Origin: Acetobacter farinalis
GTDB taxonomy: Bacteria; Pseudomonadota; Alphaproteobacteria; Acetobacterales; Acetobacteraceae
Assembly (NCBI RefSeq): GCF_026240015.1
Contig: NZ_JAPIUX010000001.1
Span: forward strand, 124,001-188,000
DNA length: 64,000 bases
Reading direction: 5' to 3'
Both the position numbers and the translations under genes were made by a program. Under the pieces are notes generated by a model, which worked only from the letters and a program-made list of their open reading frames with translations, made no database searches and was not told where the DNA came from. The first letter of the stretch is position 1. Each line of letters begins with the position of its first letter. Below, piece after piece: positions 27,584 through 36,045 of this stretch.

Positions 27584-28030
27584 CTACCGTGCGCGTTTCC
27601 AGCCGCGGTCTTCCTGCCGCCAGTAGGCAAGTTCATGCCCGGCGGCTTTCAGGGTGCTCCAGCGTCCTCTGGCTGCGGCCACGGCCGCTTCGTCATGCCC
27701 GTCAAACAGATCAAACACCCGCTCAAAGGGCGGGTTCTCCGGGCAGGTCCGGTTTTCCAGCAGGAAGAGGAACGGGGCGGCGTTGGGGGCATCTTCCCCC
27801 AGTGTCAGCCAGATGGGTTGCAGGTCCGGGCACGGGATGCCCGCGCTGCCATGCGGAAGCCATGCGGGGTCAGACACTTTCCACAAAGCTTTATCAAGCT
27901 CGTCCAGCAGAGGTTTGCCCGCGCACCACACAACAGCTTTCTGCCCGCTTGCCAGCGTGCGGGAGAGCAACTGCGGCAGCGCCTCCGTAACACTGGTGCG
28001 CGTGAGGTGATAAAAGCCGATTTGCGTCAT
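27584..28030 (-). CDS. holC: DNA polymerase III subunit chi
   Basis: 148 residues. The HolC fold signature is present: MTQIGFYHLTRTSVTEALPQLL, AVVWCAGKPLLDELDKALWKV, WLPHGSAG, PIWLT and NAAPFLFLLENR, with RVFDLFDGHDEAAVAAARGRW at the end. Chi links the clamp loader to single-stranded DNA-binding protein through psi. The ATG at 28030 is the family start; upstream in-frame sequence is non-homologous. It is convergent with the M28 gene. In many proteobacteria holC follows pepA; here it does not. Confidence 0.9.
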   Translation of the reverse strand: MTQIGFYHLTRTSVTEALPQLLSRTLASGQKAVVWCAGKPLLDELDKALWKVSDPAWLPHGSAGIPCPDLQPIWLTLGEDAPNAAPFLFLLENRTCPENPPFERVFDLFDGHDEAAVAAARGRWSTLKAAGHELAYWRQEDRGWKRAR

Positions 28031-28336
28031 GCCGGGGTGGTCCTGTACTCTGCCATGGAGGGAGTATATCAGCTTCCGGCGGCCGTGCAGAGGGCCGGGT
28101 GATGTGTCTGCGGGGCGCATGTGCGGATCCCGCAAGGCAGCGCGCGAGGGAACGATCGTGCTGCTCCTGCGCTGACTCGACACTCTGGACCATGCAGGGA
28201 ATGCTGCCACAGCAGAGGGATGTCTGGCGTCCTGTTTGCGCTTTGCCTGTCAGGATATCTGGTCAGGATGTCTGGCAGGGGTGGCGTTTCAGGGGGCGCA
28301 GCCTGGCCCTGTTTCAGGAAAAAGGACGAAACCAAC
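28031..28336. other. Intergenic region without recognised gene
   Basis: About 300 GC-rich bases between divergent holC and the aldo/keto reductase gene. Open frames run into the reductase from 28121, but the extra residues lack family similarity. An AGGA-type site (about 28324-28327) precedes the ATG at 28337. I see no RNA gene or strong promoter. Confidence 0.3.
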
Positions 28337-29191
28337 ATGGCAAAAACAGTAACGCTGGCAGATGGCACAGTTCTTCCTGCGTTGGGGATGGGCACCTGGA
28401 ATATGGGAGAGACCTCCGCCGGATGGAAAGAGGATGTAGCCAGTCTGCGCTACGGGGTGGAGGCCGGGCTGAAGGTTGTGGATACCGCCGAGATGTACGG
28501 GCAGGGACGCTCGGAAAGTCTGGTGGGGGATGCCGTGTCCGATATGCGGGACAAGGTTTTTCTGGTGACAAAGGTGCTGCCGTCCAATGCTACGGCGGAG
28601 GGGGTGGCCAAATCCTGCCGTGTCTCGCTCCGTCGGCTGGCGACAGACCGGATTGACCTCTACCTGCTGCACTGGCGGGGCAGTGTGCCGCTGGAGGAAA
28701 CGGTTGAGGCCTTCCGCAAGCTGAAAGAGGAAGGGCTGATCCGCTACTGGGGTGTGTCCAACTTCGATGTGAAGGACATGCTGGAACTGGAGCGGCTTAC
28801 GGCCCCCTGCGAATGCGTGGCGAACCAGATTCTCTACAATCTGGAGCATCGTGGCGTGGAGTATGACCTGCTGGATACAAACCGCTTCCGGCATGTGACC
28901 ACCATGGCCTATTCCCCCATCGGGCAGGGGGGCGCACTGCTGCGAAATGCGGCGCTGAAAGCTGTTGCGGCCCGACACACCACCAGCACCGGTCCGGCGA
29001 CTGCGGCGCAGATTGCGCTGGCATGGGTGCTGCGGGTGAACGGTGTCATGCCCATCCCCAAAGCGACGTCTCTTGTGCATCTCAAGGAAAATATTGCCGC
29101 GCAGGAGATCACGCTGAGCGATGAGGATCTGGCGTTGCTTGATACGGCTTTTCCGCCGCCCACCAGAAAGGTGCCTCTGGATATGATCTGA
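28337..29191 (+). CDS. Aldo/keto reductase
   Basis: 284 residues. AKR family features: LPALGMGTWNMGE at the N-terminus, GLKVVDTAEMYGQGRSESLVGDAV (catalytic Asp and Tyr), FLVTKVLPS (catalytic Lys), IDLYLLHWRGSVP (catalytic His) and PIPKATSLVHLKEN (NADPH binding). It reduces aldehydes, ketones or sugars with NADPH in the cytosol; the substrate is unknown. The ATG at 28337 gives the standard start. It is followed by a terminator. Confidence 0.9.
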   Translation: MAKTVTLADGTVLPALGMGTWNMGETSAGWKEDVASLRYGVEAGLKVVDTAEMYGQGRSESLVGDAVSDMRDKVFLVTKVLPSNATAEGVAKSCRVSLRRLATDRIDLYLLHWRGSVPLEETVEAFRKLKEEGLIRYWGVSNFDVKDMLELERLTAPCECVANQILYNLEHRGVEYDLLDTNRFRHVTTMAYSPIGQGGALLRNAALKAVAARHTTSTGPATAAQIALAWVLRVNGVMPIPKATSLVHLKENIAAQEITLSDEDLALLDTAFPPPTRKVPLDMI

Positions 29192-29250
29192 AGCCCTCCG
29201 GAAACGCTTCGGAGAGCGGTTCCGGGCGAACGGGGCGTGTCAGAGACAGC

Positions 29251-29286
29251 AAAGCCGCCGGGCGGGAGCCTCGGCGGCTTTTTTGG
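29251..29286 (+). terminator. Rho-independent terminator after the aldo/keto reductase
   Basis: The arms AAAGCCGCCG (29251-29260) and CGGCGGCTTT (29272-29281) form a 10-base stem followed by a T-run. Confidence 0.85.
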
Positions 29287-29328
29287 TCTTCAGATAAAAG
29301 GCTTCAGCCTGATATCCGGCCTCTGAAA

Positions 29329-29490
29329 TCAGACGCCGTCTTTCTGCATGTTGTCCAGAACATAGGTTGCCATCAGCACAACCGGCAGGCCGAACGCGAT
29401 GACAAAGGTCAGAAAGCTCATTTCACCCTGTTTGAAGCCGCTCAGCAGCAGATCGAGACCGAGGAGTGTCAGAAAACCGTACAATTGCAT
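29329..29490 (-). CDS. Small two-pass membrane protein of unknown function
   Basis: 53 residues from the ATG at 29490, preceded by AAAGGG about nine bases upstream. Two hydrophobic segments (about 4-18 and 25-43) and a short charged tail (DNMQKDGV). The gene is short but the ribosome-binding site and composition support it. An upstream in-frame start would add 12 residues. It lies downstream of the DegP-type protease on the same strand. No family recognised. Confidence 0.55.
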   Translation of the reverse strand: MQLYGFLTLLGLDLLLSGFKQGEMSFLTFVIAFGLPVVLMATYVLDNMQKDGV

Positions 29491-29778
29491 GGTGAAGCCC
29501 TTTCGGTGGCGCACAATATTCAGCACAAGACCCGCAACGCCCTGCAGGACAGGGGGTGGGCTTTCAGAAACACATCCCTCGAATAACTTATTCCGAAAAT
29601 GTATTTCTCTTGCTGCCTATTTTACGCTGGCGGAAAGGGAGGTCAATATTTATTTGAGTTTCGTAAGTAATGGACCGTTTTGGTCTTGTTTCTCAAGGGT
29701 GTAATTGAGAGTTTATTTCTCTGTATTTACGAAGATATATTTATTTTCCAAATATATCAAAGGGAAAGCCGATCCCTC
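29491..29778. other. AT-rich intergenic region with perfect inverted repeat
   Basis: About 290 bases, AT-rich from 29580. A perfect inverted repeat GATATATTT (29734-29742) and AAATATATC (29750-29758) with a seven-base loop lies 20 bases after the protease gene stop (minus strand). It could be a weak hairpin or an operator. I see no gene here. Confidence 0.4.
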
Positions 29779-30891
29779 TCACTCTTCTGAAAGAGGGCGG
29801 TGTCCGATATGGATAGTCAGCATCATAGGCTGACTCTGGCGCTGCACACTGATCTGCACGGCGTTATTCGGATGGGCCGCCGCCACAGCGCGGATCATGG
29901 TGCGGGCGGTGTCCATATGCTCTCCGTTCATGGCGGTAATGATATCCCCGCGCTTCAGCCCGCCCTGTGCGGCGGGGCTATTGCGGTCCACATCCGTCAC
30001 GCGGGTGCCGTTATGGGTGGAGATATCTTCCAGCGTGGCTCCCAGCCAGCCGCGGTCAATCCGGCCATCACGTTGCAGCGCCTGCACAACCGGGATGACA
30101 ATTTCAGACGGAATGGAAAAGCCAAGCCCCACAGACCCGCCCGTGGGGGAGACAATGGCCGTATTCAGCGCAATGACCTGCCCGGCCAGATTGAAGGTGG
30201 GGCCGCCGGAGTTGCCGGGGTTGATGGGGGCATCAAGCTGAAGGAAATCATCAAACGGCCCGGTGCCGATATCCCGCCCGCGCGCGGAGACAATGCCGGC
30301 CGTAACGGACGAGCCGAGGCCGAAGGGGTTGCCCGCGGCCATAATCCAGTCCCCCACCTGCACAAGGCGGCTGTCCCCCCATTCCACGAAGGGCAGAGGG
30401 GTGGGGCTGTCGATCTTGATAACGGCAATATCTGTCAGGTCATCAATCCCGATCAGTCTGGCCGTGAATTCCTTACCGTTGACCAGCGCAACAGTAATCT
30501 TGTCGGCATCCTCCACAACATGGCCGTTTGTGACAATAACGCCGGAGGGGTCCAGAATAAAACCGGAGCCAGCGCCCAGCATTTCATCACCATGCTTGCG
30601 CATTCTCTCCCGGAAGCGGCGCTCCAGAGGCGTGCCTTTTACGGCGGAGGGCAGTTTTTTGTTTTTGCCGGATTCAGAATTCCGCGTGACGGCGATATTC
30701 ACCACGGCGGGCACAACCTTGCGCACCAGCGGGGCGAAGCTGGTCGGGCCGGGAGCGGAGACCAGCGGCGTGGGGGGCTGAAAGGGCACGGAAGCCGGAA
30801 GTGCATCCCCCTGTGCGGTGGCCCGTTCGGCTGAAAAGCTGGCCAGACAGAGGGTGGCCAGAACTGGCAGGCCCCGCATAAATATCTTCAT
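29779..30891 (-). CDS. DegP/HtrA-family periplasmic serine protease (one PDZ domain)
   Basis: 370 residues. A signal peptide (about 1-26) precedes a chymotrypsin-like domain with catalytic His124 (TNGHVV), Asp154 (LTDIAV) and Ser228 (PGNSGGP), and a single C-terminal PDZ domain (about 275-365; LKRGDIITAMNG). A single PDZ is like DegS; DegP and DegQ have two. A cleavable signal rather than an anchor suggests a soluble periplasmic protease. It degrades or senses misfolded envelope proteins. It lies 133 bases after hrpB on the same strand, with a direct repeat in the gap. Confidence 0.9.
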   Translation of the reverse strand: MKIFMRGLPVLATLCLASFSAERATAQGDALPASVPFQPPTPLVSAPGPTSFAPLVRKVVPAVVNIAVTRNSESGKNKKLPSAVKGTPLERRFRERMRKHGDEMLGAGSGFILDPSGVIVTNGHVVEDADKITVALVNGKEFTARLIGIDDLTDIAVIKIDSPTPLPFVEWGDSRLVQVGDWIMAAGNPFGLGSSVTAGIVSARGRDIGTGPFDDFLQLDAPINPGNSGGPTFNLAGQVIALNTAIVSPTGGSVGLGFSIPSEIVIPVVQALQRDGRIDRGWLGATLEDISTHNGTRVTDVDRNSPAAQGGLKRGDIITAMNGEHMDTARTMIRAVAAAHPNNAVQISVQRQSQPMMLTIHIGHRPLSEE

Positions 30892-30973
30892 AACTGTGTG
30901 GCCTGCATTCCGGTCATAAAGACTTCTGGCCTTGTTTTCCTCTTCCGCGCAATGATTCTGTGCAGGGTTTGCG

Positions 30974-30999
30974 GCGCAACGTGACTGTTGCGCAACGTG
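30974..30999. repeat. Direct repeat upstream of the DegP-type gene
   Basis: Two copies of GCGCAACGTG (30974-30983 and 30990-30999) are 16 bases apart, with the palindrome TTGCGCAA inside the second copy. They lie about 80-110 bases upstream of the protease ATG and could be a regulator's tandem half-sites. Confidence 0.5.
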
Positions 31000-31023
31000 G
31001 TGTGGCTATTCGGTTACTAATCG

Positions 31024-33600
31024 TTAACGTGGCGGCTTGCGGGGTTGGGCCGGGCTAAGGGCCGGATTTTCAGGCCATTCATGCCGGGGGTAACGGCCCC
31101 GCATGTCCCGCCGCATGTCCGCCCATCCGCCCTTCCAGAACCCGGCCAGATCCGCCGTAATGGCCTGTGGTCGTCCCGCGGGGGAGAGAAGGGCCAGACG
31201 CAGCGGCACGCGCCCTCCGGCCAGCCGTGGTGTCTGTTCCGTGCCATAGAATACCTGCGCCCGGGCGGAAGCAACGGGCACCGGCTGGGTATAGTCCACA
31301 CTGGCCTTGCCACCGGGAAAAGTGAGGGTGGTGGGGAGATGTGTATCCAGCCAGGCATTCAGGCTGTAGCCCAGATGCGTCTTCAGCAGCGCTGCCAGAT
31401 CCAGCCCGCGCAGGTCTGCCAGAGAAGTTAATCCGTCAAGATATGGCGCCAGCCATTCGTCCATCCGTTCGGCCAGCGCGGGGGTGGTGAAATCCGGCCA
31501 GTCTTCTCCGGGGCCGGTTGCGGAAGCGGTGCCTGCGGGCAGGGCGCGCGCCGTCTCCACCCGGGCCTGAAGCTGGCGGGCGGTGTCTGTCCACTCCAGC
31601 GCGGTGTCCGGCGTGGCTTTGGCCTGTGCCAGCAGCAGGGGGGCTGCGTTGCTGGCCTGCACTTTCTCTGTCAGGTCACGCAGGACAAGGCAGCCGATGC
31701 GCGTGCGGCGGCGGGCCAGAATGTTACCCGAAACCGGATCCAGAGACGTTTCAACCTGCTCTTTTGTGCGGTCCAGCAGGGCCGGGGGCAGGGCGTTCAG
31801 GTCCAGCGGGGCGGCAAGACGAATTTCGGCGGAGTTGCGCAGGTGCAGCCCGGCCACGGCCAGAAGCTTCTTTTCAGCCAGCCCGTCCTCCCGGCGCAGG
31901 CGGGCATTGGTGCCGCCGGAAAGGCGGAAGGAGCCAGCCTCCCCACGGGAGAGGGCAATGCGGTCTGGAAATCCGGCGGCGATGAGCGCTGCGGCATCCC
32001 CCTCGGCCTGCTGGTGCGCCCGCAGGCCCAGCCGGGTGCGGAAGCGTGAGGCCGCCTGACGGATGCGGGCCAGCGCGCCCCGGTCAGCCTGAGGGTGGTC
32101 TCCCCCCGCAATCAGGTCCAGCCGCAGGGAAATGTCAGAGGGTGGAACGGGCGGCGGCCCACCCTGCCCCGTGGCGCGGGGGCGCAGGGGGTCACGCTCT
32201 TCCAGCAGGGCCGCGAGGTCCGCCGCCAGAGCGGCTTCCGCCGGGGAACGGGCGGCCAGCATCATGGCGGCAAGGCGCGGATGCGTGCCAAGGGCGATCA
32301 TGTCCCGCCCATGCGGGGTAATCTGCCCGGCATCATCCAGCGCGCCCAGCATGCACAGCAACTCTCTGGCCGCTGCCACGGCACTGCCGGAGGGCTGGTC
32401 GGGCAAGGGCAGGGGCGTATCGGATGCGCCGACGGTCTCGGTCCACAAGGCTGTGGCCAGAACAAAATCGGAGAGGTCGGCTTCCAGAATTTCCGGCCGG
32501 TCGTGCTGCGGCATGCCGCGTTCTGTGGCGCTGGTCCATAGGCAAAAGGCGGTGCCGGGGGCTTCTCGTCCGGCGCGCCCGGCCCGCTGGCGGGCGGCCG
32601 CGCGGGAGATGCGCAGCGTTTCCAGCCGGGAAAGGCCCGCCCCGGCATCAAAGCGCGGGGCGCGCCGGAAACCACAATCCACCACCACGCGCACGCCCGG
32701 CACGGTGAGAGAGGTTTCCGCAATGGAGGTGGAGAGAATGACGCGCCTTTGCCCCTGCGGGCCGGGGCGCAGCACCAGTGCCTGCTCGGCCGGGGGGAGT
32801 TCTCCGTGCAGGGGCAGGACAAGGGCGCGGCAGTCCTCCAGAAGCTGGGCTGTGCGGCGGATTTCGCCCGTGCCGGGCAGGAAGACCAGAATATCGCCCT
32901 CCGTATCTGCCAGCGCCTGCCGCACGGCGGTGGCGGTGGCTGCGGGCAGGTCACGCAGGTGCGGAATATCCCGTTTGGCGTGGTGAACGCTCAGGGGGTA
33001 CATCCGCCCTTCACTGGTCAGCACGGGGGCGTTCATCAAGCTGGCCAGCCGTTCCGTTTCCGCCGTGGCGGACATGGCAACCAGCCTCAGGTCCGGTCGC
33101 AAGGTCCGTTGCAGGTCGAGGCAGAAGGCCAGCGCGAGGTCTGCTTCCAGAGAGCGTTCATGCACTTCATCCAGCACCACGCAGGCCACGTTTTCCAGCA
33201 TGGGGTCAGCCAGCAGGCGGCGCAGGAACAGGCCCTCTGTCAGCACCTCAATCCGGGTGCGGGCAGAGATGGCGGAGTCCAGCCGGGTACGGAAGCCGAC
33301 AAAGCCGCCCACCTCTTCTCCCATCAGGGAGGCGATGCGTGTGGCCGCCGCGCGGGCGGCCAGACGGCGGGGCTCCAGCATGATGATGCGGTCAGCCTCG
33401 CCCCGCCACGGGGCCGCGGCCAGAACCGGTGGCACGGTGGTGGTTTTGCCTGCCCCGGGTGGGGCGACCAGAATGGCGGAAGCCGGGTGCTCTGCCGTGG
33501 GAGCGCGAGCCAGAACGGCGCACAACTCCGGCAGGATGTCCTGCACGGGCAGGCCATCCGCAATGGCGAACAGGGAGGAAGGGGGTGTCTGCTCAGCCAT
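31024..33600 (-). CDS. hrpB: ATP-dependent helicase HrpB
   Basis: 858 residues, the normal HrpB length. DEAH-type helicase motifs in order: Walker A APPGAGKTTT (about 46-55), EPRRLAARAAA, DEVHERS (motif II, DEVH), SATAE (motif III), LVFLPG-like ILVFLPGTGEIRR, STSIAETSLTVPGV and QRAGRAGR (motif VI). A C-terminal HrpB-specific domain follows. It is a putative DExH RNA helicase whose cellular role is unclear. It is flanked by a lipoprotein gene upstream and the DegP-type gene downstream on the same strand. Confidence 0.93.
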   Translation of the reverse strand: MAEQTPPSSLFAIADGLPVQDILPELCAVLARAPTAEHPASAILVAPPGAGKTTTVPPVLAAAPWRGEADRIIMLEPRRLAARAAATRIASLMGEEVGGFVGFRTRLDSAISARTRIEVLTEGLFLRRLLADPMLENVACVVLDEVHERSLEADLALAFCLDLQRTLRPDLRLVAMSATAETERLASLMNAPVLTSEGRMYPLSVHHAKRDIPHLRDLPAATATAVRQALADTEGDILVFLPGTGEIRRTAQLLEDCRALVLPLHGELPPAEQALVLRPGPQGQRRVILSTSIAETSLTVPGVRVVVDCGFRRAPRFDAGAGLSRLETLRISRAAARQRAGRAGREAPGTAFCLWTSATERGMPQHDRPEILEADLSDFVLATALWTETVGASDTPLPLPDQPSGSAVAAARELLCMLGALDDAGQITPHGRDMIALGTHPRLAAMMLAARSPAEAALAADLAALLEERDPLRPRATGQGGPPPVPPSDISLRLDLIAGGDHPQADRGALARIRQAASRFRTRLGLRAHQQAEGDAAALIAAGFPDRIALSRGEAGSFRLSGGTNARLRREDGLAEKKLLAVAGLHLRNSAEIRLAAPLDLNALPPALLDRTKEQVETSLDPVSGNILARRRTRIGCLVLRDLTEKVQASNAAPLLLAQAKATPDTALEWTDTARQLQARVETARALPAGTASATGPGEDWPDFTTPALAERMDEWLAPYLDGLTSLADLRGLDLAALLKTHLGYSLNAWLDTHLPTTLTFPGGKASVDYTQPVPVASARAQVFYGTEQTPRLAGGRVPLRLALLSPAGRPQAITADLAGFWKGGWADMRRDMRGRYPRHEWPENPALSPAQPRKPPR

Positions 33601-33653
33601 GGTACCGTGATGTGACGCCGGAGAGGAGGCCTGACTTAGGGACAGTCAGAGCC

Positions 33654-34550
33654 TCAGTGCTTTGGTAGTTGCAGGACGCCGGGCTTGGGGGAAATCCCGC
33701 GTGACGGTGCGGAGGGGGAGGCGGTGCCATCATCCTCACCTGCCGGGAAAACCGGGTCCGGTTCAGAGGCTTGGGCTGGCGGCGGGGGAGGCGCTGCGGG
33801 CTCGTTGGCCGGGACGACCGGTGTAGTGATGGCCGGGGTGGTGATGGTGGGTGTGGTGATGGTGGGTGTGGTGATGGCGGGTGCGGCCACTGCTGGCGCG
33901 GTGACATCCGGCGCGGCAACGGTTTGGGATTTGGCCCCCGGCGCATCAAGAGACTGGCTCTGGATGGCGGAACCAAGCGGCGTGCCCCCTGCATCTACCA
34001 GCCAGTTTTTCATGGTGTTGCGGACCTGATATTCGAACTCAACATTCATGCGCTGCATCATGTCGTTCGTGAGTTCGTACAGGTTGGCCGGGCTGTCCGC
34101 ATCGCCTTTGGAGAGATCCGGGTGCATGGTCTGGGAGACATGGGCTTCAGCCCGTGCCGCCTGCGTGCCGCCGCTGTTCAGCAGCACCAGATGCACAGCC
34201 ATCTGCCCGGAGAGAACGCCTCCGGCGGAATGGAAGATGGATGCCCGGTCAATGACAAACTTGGCCGTGCCGGAAGACCCTGAGGCCGCCAGCCTGTCCT
34301 GCGCCATCTGGCGCAGGGCCTGTGCGGGCGGAGTGGGGGCATTAGAGCTGATATCGCCCGGAAGCGGGTTTTGCTGCGTGTTGTCCTCAATGGCGAGTGA
34401 GGCCGCGTTGAGGTGCAGCACGCTCAGATAATCATAGCGCAGGGGGGCAAATTTTGTCGGCTGCGAGTCACCCGCGCAGCCTGCCAGAAAGGCCGGCAGA
34501 AGCAGGGCGACGGTGCATGATGCGCGAAGCGGGCGAATAAACAGCGACAT
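33654..34550 (-). CDS. Lipoprotein with tandem pentapeptide repeat, unknown function
   Basis: 298 residues from the ATG at 34550 (MSLFIRPLRASCTVALLL). The lipobox LAGC ends the signal peptide, so the mature Cys would be lipidated. The globular part (about 25-190) has VHLVLLNSGGTQAARAEAHVSQT and a YELTNDMMQRMNVEFEYQVRNTMKNWL segment. The C-terminal third is low-complexity, with four (A/T)ITTP repeats encoded by 15-base direct repeats (33822-33881) and a Pro/Ala-rich tail. It is probably a membrane-attached periplasmic protein. No family recognised. Confidence 0.7.
   Translation of the reverse strand: MSLFIRPLRASCTVALLLPAFLAGCAGDSQPTKFAPLRYDYLSVLHLNAASLAIEDNTQQNPLPGDISSNAPTPPAQALRQMAQDRLAASGSSGTAKFVIDRASIFHSAGGVLSGQMAVHLVLLNSGGTQAARAEAHVSQTMHPDLSKGDADSPANLYELTNDMMQRMNVEFEYQVRNTMKNWLVDAGGTPLGSAIQSQSLDAPGAKSQTVAAPDVTAPAVAAPAITTPTITTPTITTPAITTPVVPANEPAAPPPPPAQASEPDPVFPAGEDDGTASPSAPSRGISPKPGVLQLPKH
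33822..33881. repeat. Four tandem 15-base repeats inside the lipoprotein gene
   Basis: The unit GTGGTGATGGTGGGT on the plus strand is present four times with small differences (33822, 33837, 33852, 33867). It encodes (A/T)ITTP on the minus strand. Since 15 is a multiple of three, copy changes would alter length without frameshift. Confidence 0.85.
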
Positions 34551-34673
34551 GGAAAAACAGATCCCTTCAGGCCAGATCCCGGATAAGGCAGGGTACGGAC
34601 CGGAGCCGGGACTCTGCCCGGCCAAATCCTGCCTCCGGGGGGCAGGTCCGGTCAACGGTTCTGTGCCGTGCCC

Positions 34674-35624
34674 TCAGGCAGTGCGCGGCGCGATATCCTT
34701 GCGTGGAAACCGGAAGTCGATGTTGCAGAACTCGCAGGTCATGACAATCAGCCCGTCATCCTGACACATATGGTCCAGATCATCCGTATCGAACCCTTCC
34801 AGCACACTGGCCAGACGCGCACGGGAGCACCGGCACCCATAGGCCAGAGCACGCGGGTGGCTGACATGCAGCCCTTCTTCATGGAACAGGCGGTGCAGCA
34901 GCGTGGCGGGGGCGAGTGTGTCGTCCAGCACTTCCCTGGTGGACAGGGTGGAGGCCAGAATGGTGGCTGTCTCCCAGCTTGCGTCGGCATCGTCCTGCCC
35001 GACCACATGCGTGCCGCCTTCACCGGCAATGCGTTCAAGCACCAGCCCGCCCGCGCGCCAGCCTGCATCCGTCATGGTGCAGCACAGATAGACCCAGCAG
35101 GCATGCTGCTCACTGGTGCTGAAATAGTGCATGGCCATGGCCGCGAGATCATCCCCCGCGATGTCCACAATCCCCTGATGCCGGTCCGTATCCGGCCCCT
35201 GATCCACTGTGAGGGCCATATAGCCATCACCCAGCAGTTCACGGTCCGTCGGGTTCGGGGTTTCCTGAAGCAGGGTGTTCAGGGCGTCCTCATCCGTGCG
35301 GGCGTAAAAGCGCAGGGCGCCGGTGTCCGTGCAGTCCGCCACCAGCATGGTCACGGGGCCATCGCCCTTGATCTGGAGGGAAAACGCGCCCTGAAATTTC
35401 AGAGCCGCGGCCAGACCGGCAACCAGCGCCAGCGCCTTGCCAGCCAGACGGTTGACCACGGCATGATGGTCATGCCGTGTCAGCAGCACATCGGTCAGGA
35501 CACCAAGGCGCACCAGCCGCCCGCGCACGGGGCGGCCCTGAAGATAGAACGGGGTGACACCCCCGGGAACAACCAGATCCGGCACATCGGGGCGGTCACG
35601 GTCAAGAAAAGCAGGCGTTTCCAT
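34674..35624 (-). CDS. hslO: Redox-regulated chaperone Hsp33
   Basis: 316 residues. The C-terminal zinc/redox switch is intact: Cys264-x-Cys266 (YGCRCS) and Cys297-x-x-Cys300 (MTCEFC). The N-terminal domain shows the HslO pattern with VPGGVTPFYLQGRPVRGRLVRLG and ALKFQGAFSLQIKGDGPV. Oxidative stress releases zinc and activates holdase activity in the cytosol. It follows argD-argF and a small gene, the arrangement known in other alphaproteobacteria. Confidence 0.95.
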   Translation of the reverse strand: METPAFLDRDRPDVPDLVVPGGVTPFYLQGRPVRGRLVRLGVLTDVLLTRHDHHAVVNRLAGKALALVAGLAAALKFQGAFSLQIKGDGPVTMLVADCTDTGALRFYARTDEDALNTLLQETPNPTDRELLGDGYMALTVDQGPDTDRHQGIVDIAGDDLAAMAMHYFSTSEQHACWVYLCCTMTDAGWRAGGLVLERIAGEGGTHVVGQDDADASWETATILASTLSTREVLDDTLAPATLLHRLFHEEGLHVSHPRALAYGCRCSRARLASVLEGFDTDDLDHMCQDDGLIVMTCEFCNIDFRFPRKDIAPRTA

Positions 35625-35712
35625 AAAAAACCTTAAATGTCATCAGTGCCGGGAATATGGGGAGGGCAGTGGGTGTGTGACAGGGGGGATAGACAGGGGG
35701 CTGGCCGCTTCC

Positions 35713-35734
35713 CCGATCTCTGATCAGAGATCGG
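35713..35734. repeat. Perfect 22-base palindrome over the end of the small gene
   Basis: The half CCGATCTCTGA (35713-35723) is followed at once by its exact complement (35724-35734), centred on TGATCA. It covers the last codons and stop of the 105-residue protein gene and lies upstream of hslO. As RNA it could fold into a hairpin; no T-run follows. Confidence 0.85.
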
Positions 35735-36041
35735 AGGAAATGGAGAGTTCCAGTTGTTCAAGTTTCTGCTCCAGCGTGCGGGCAGCGGCAGGCTCAAGCC
35801 CGAGGCTGTCTTTCAGCGCACGCAGGAACCCCTGCCGACAGGCATCATGCGCGCTATCCAGATCGGCGGCCCGGCCACAGCCGGCCAGACAGTCCAGATA
35901 GGCGGCCCGGAACGGCGCGAGGGTTTCCGCTGAAAAGGGCAGGCTGGCCAGAATACGGTCCAGACTATCTTCCACCCATCCCGGCGCTGCCGGGGTTTCT
36001 TCCGTGCCGGAGGGTGCTGCCGGTTTATCCGCGCCGTTCAT
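35724..36041 (-). CDS. Small protein of unknown function between argF and hslO
   Basis: 105 residues, acidic and soluble, with an alanine/proline-rich N-terminus (about 1-20) and a helical remainder (WVEDSLDRILASLPFSAETLAPFRAAYLDCLAGCGRAADLDSA). The ATG at 36041 lies five bases after the argF stop, so it is likely translated in the arg operon. Three cysteines are present without an obvious metal motif. No family recognised. Confidence 0.65.
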   Translation of the reverse strand: MNGADKPAAPSGTEETPAAPGWVEDSLDRILASLPFSAETLAPFRAAYLDCLAGCGRAADLDSAHDACRQGFLRALKDSLGLEPAAARTLEQKLEQLELSISSDL

Positions 36042-36045
36042 GGGC

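Noticed and set aside
28121..28336. Longer N-terminus for the aldo/keto reductase
   Set aside because: The 72 extra residues lack family similarity; the ATG at 28337 has a ribosome-binding site and gives the standard AKR start.
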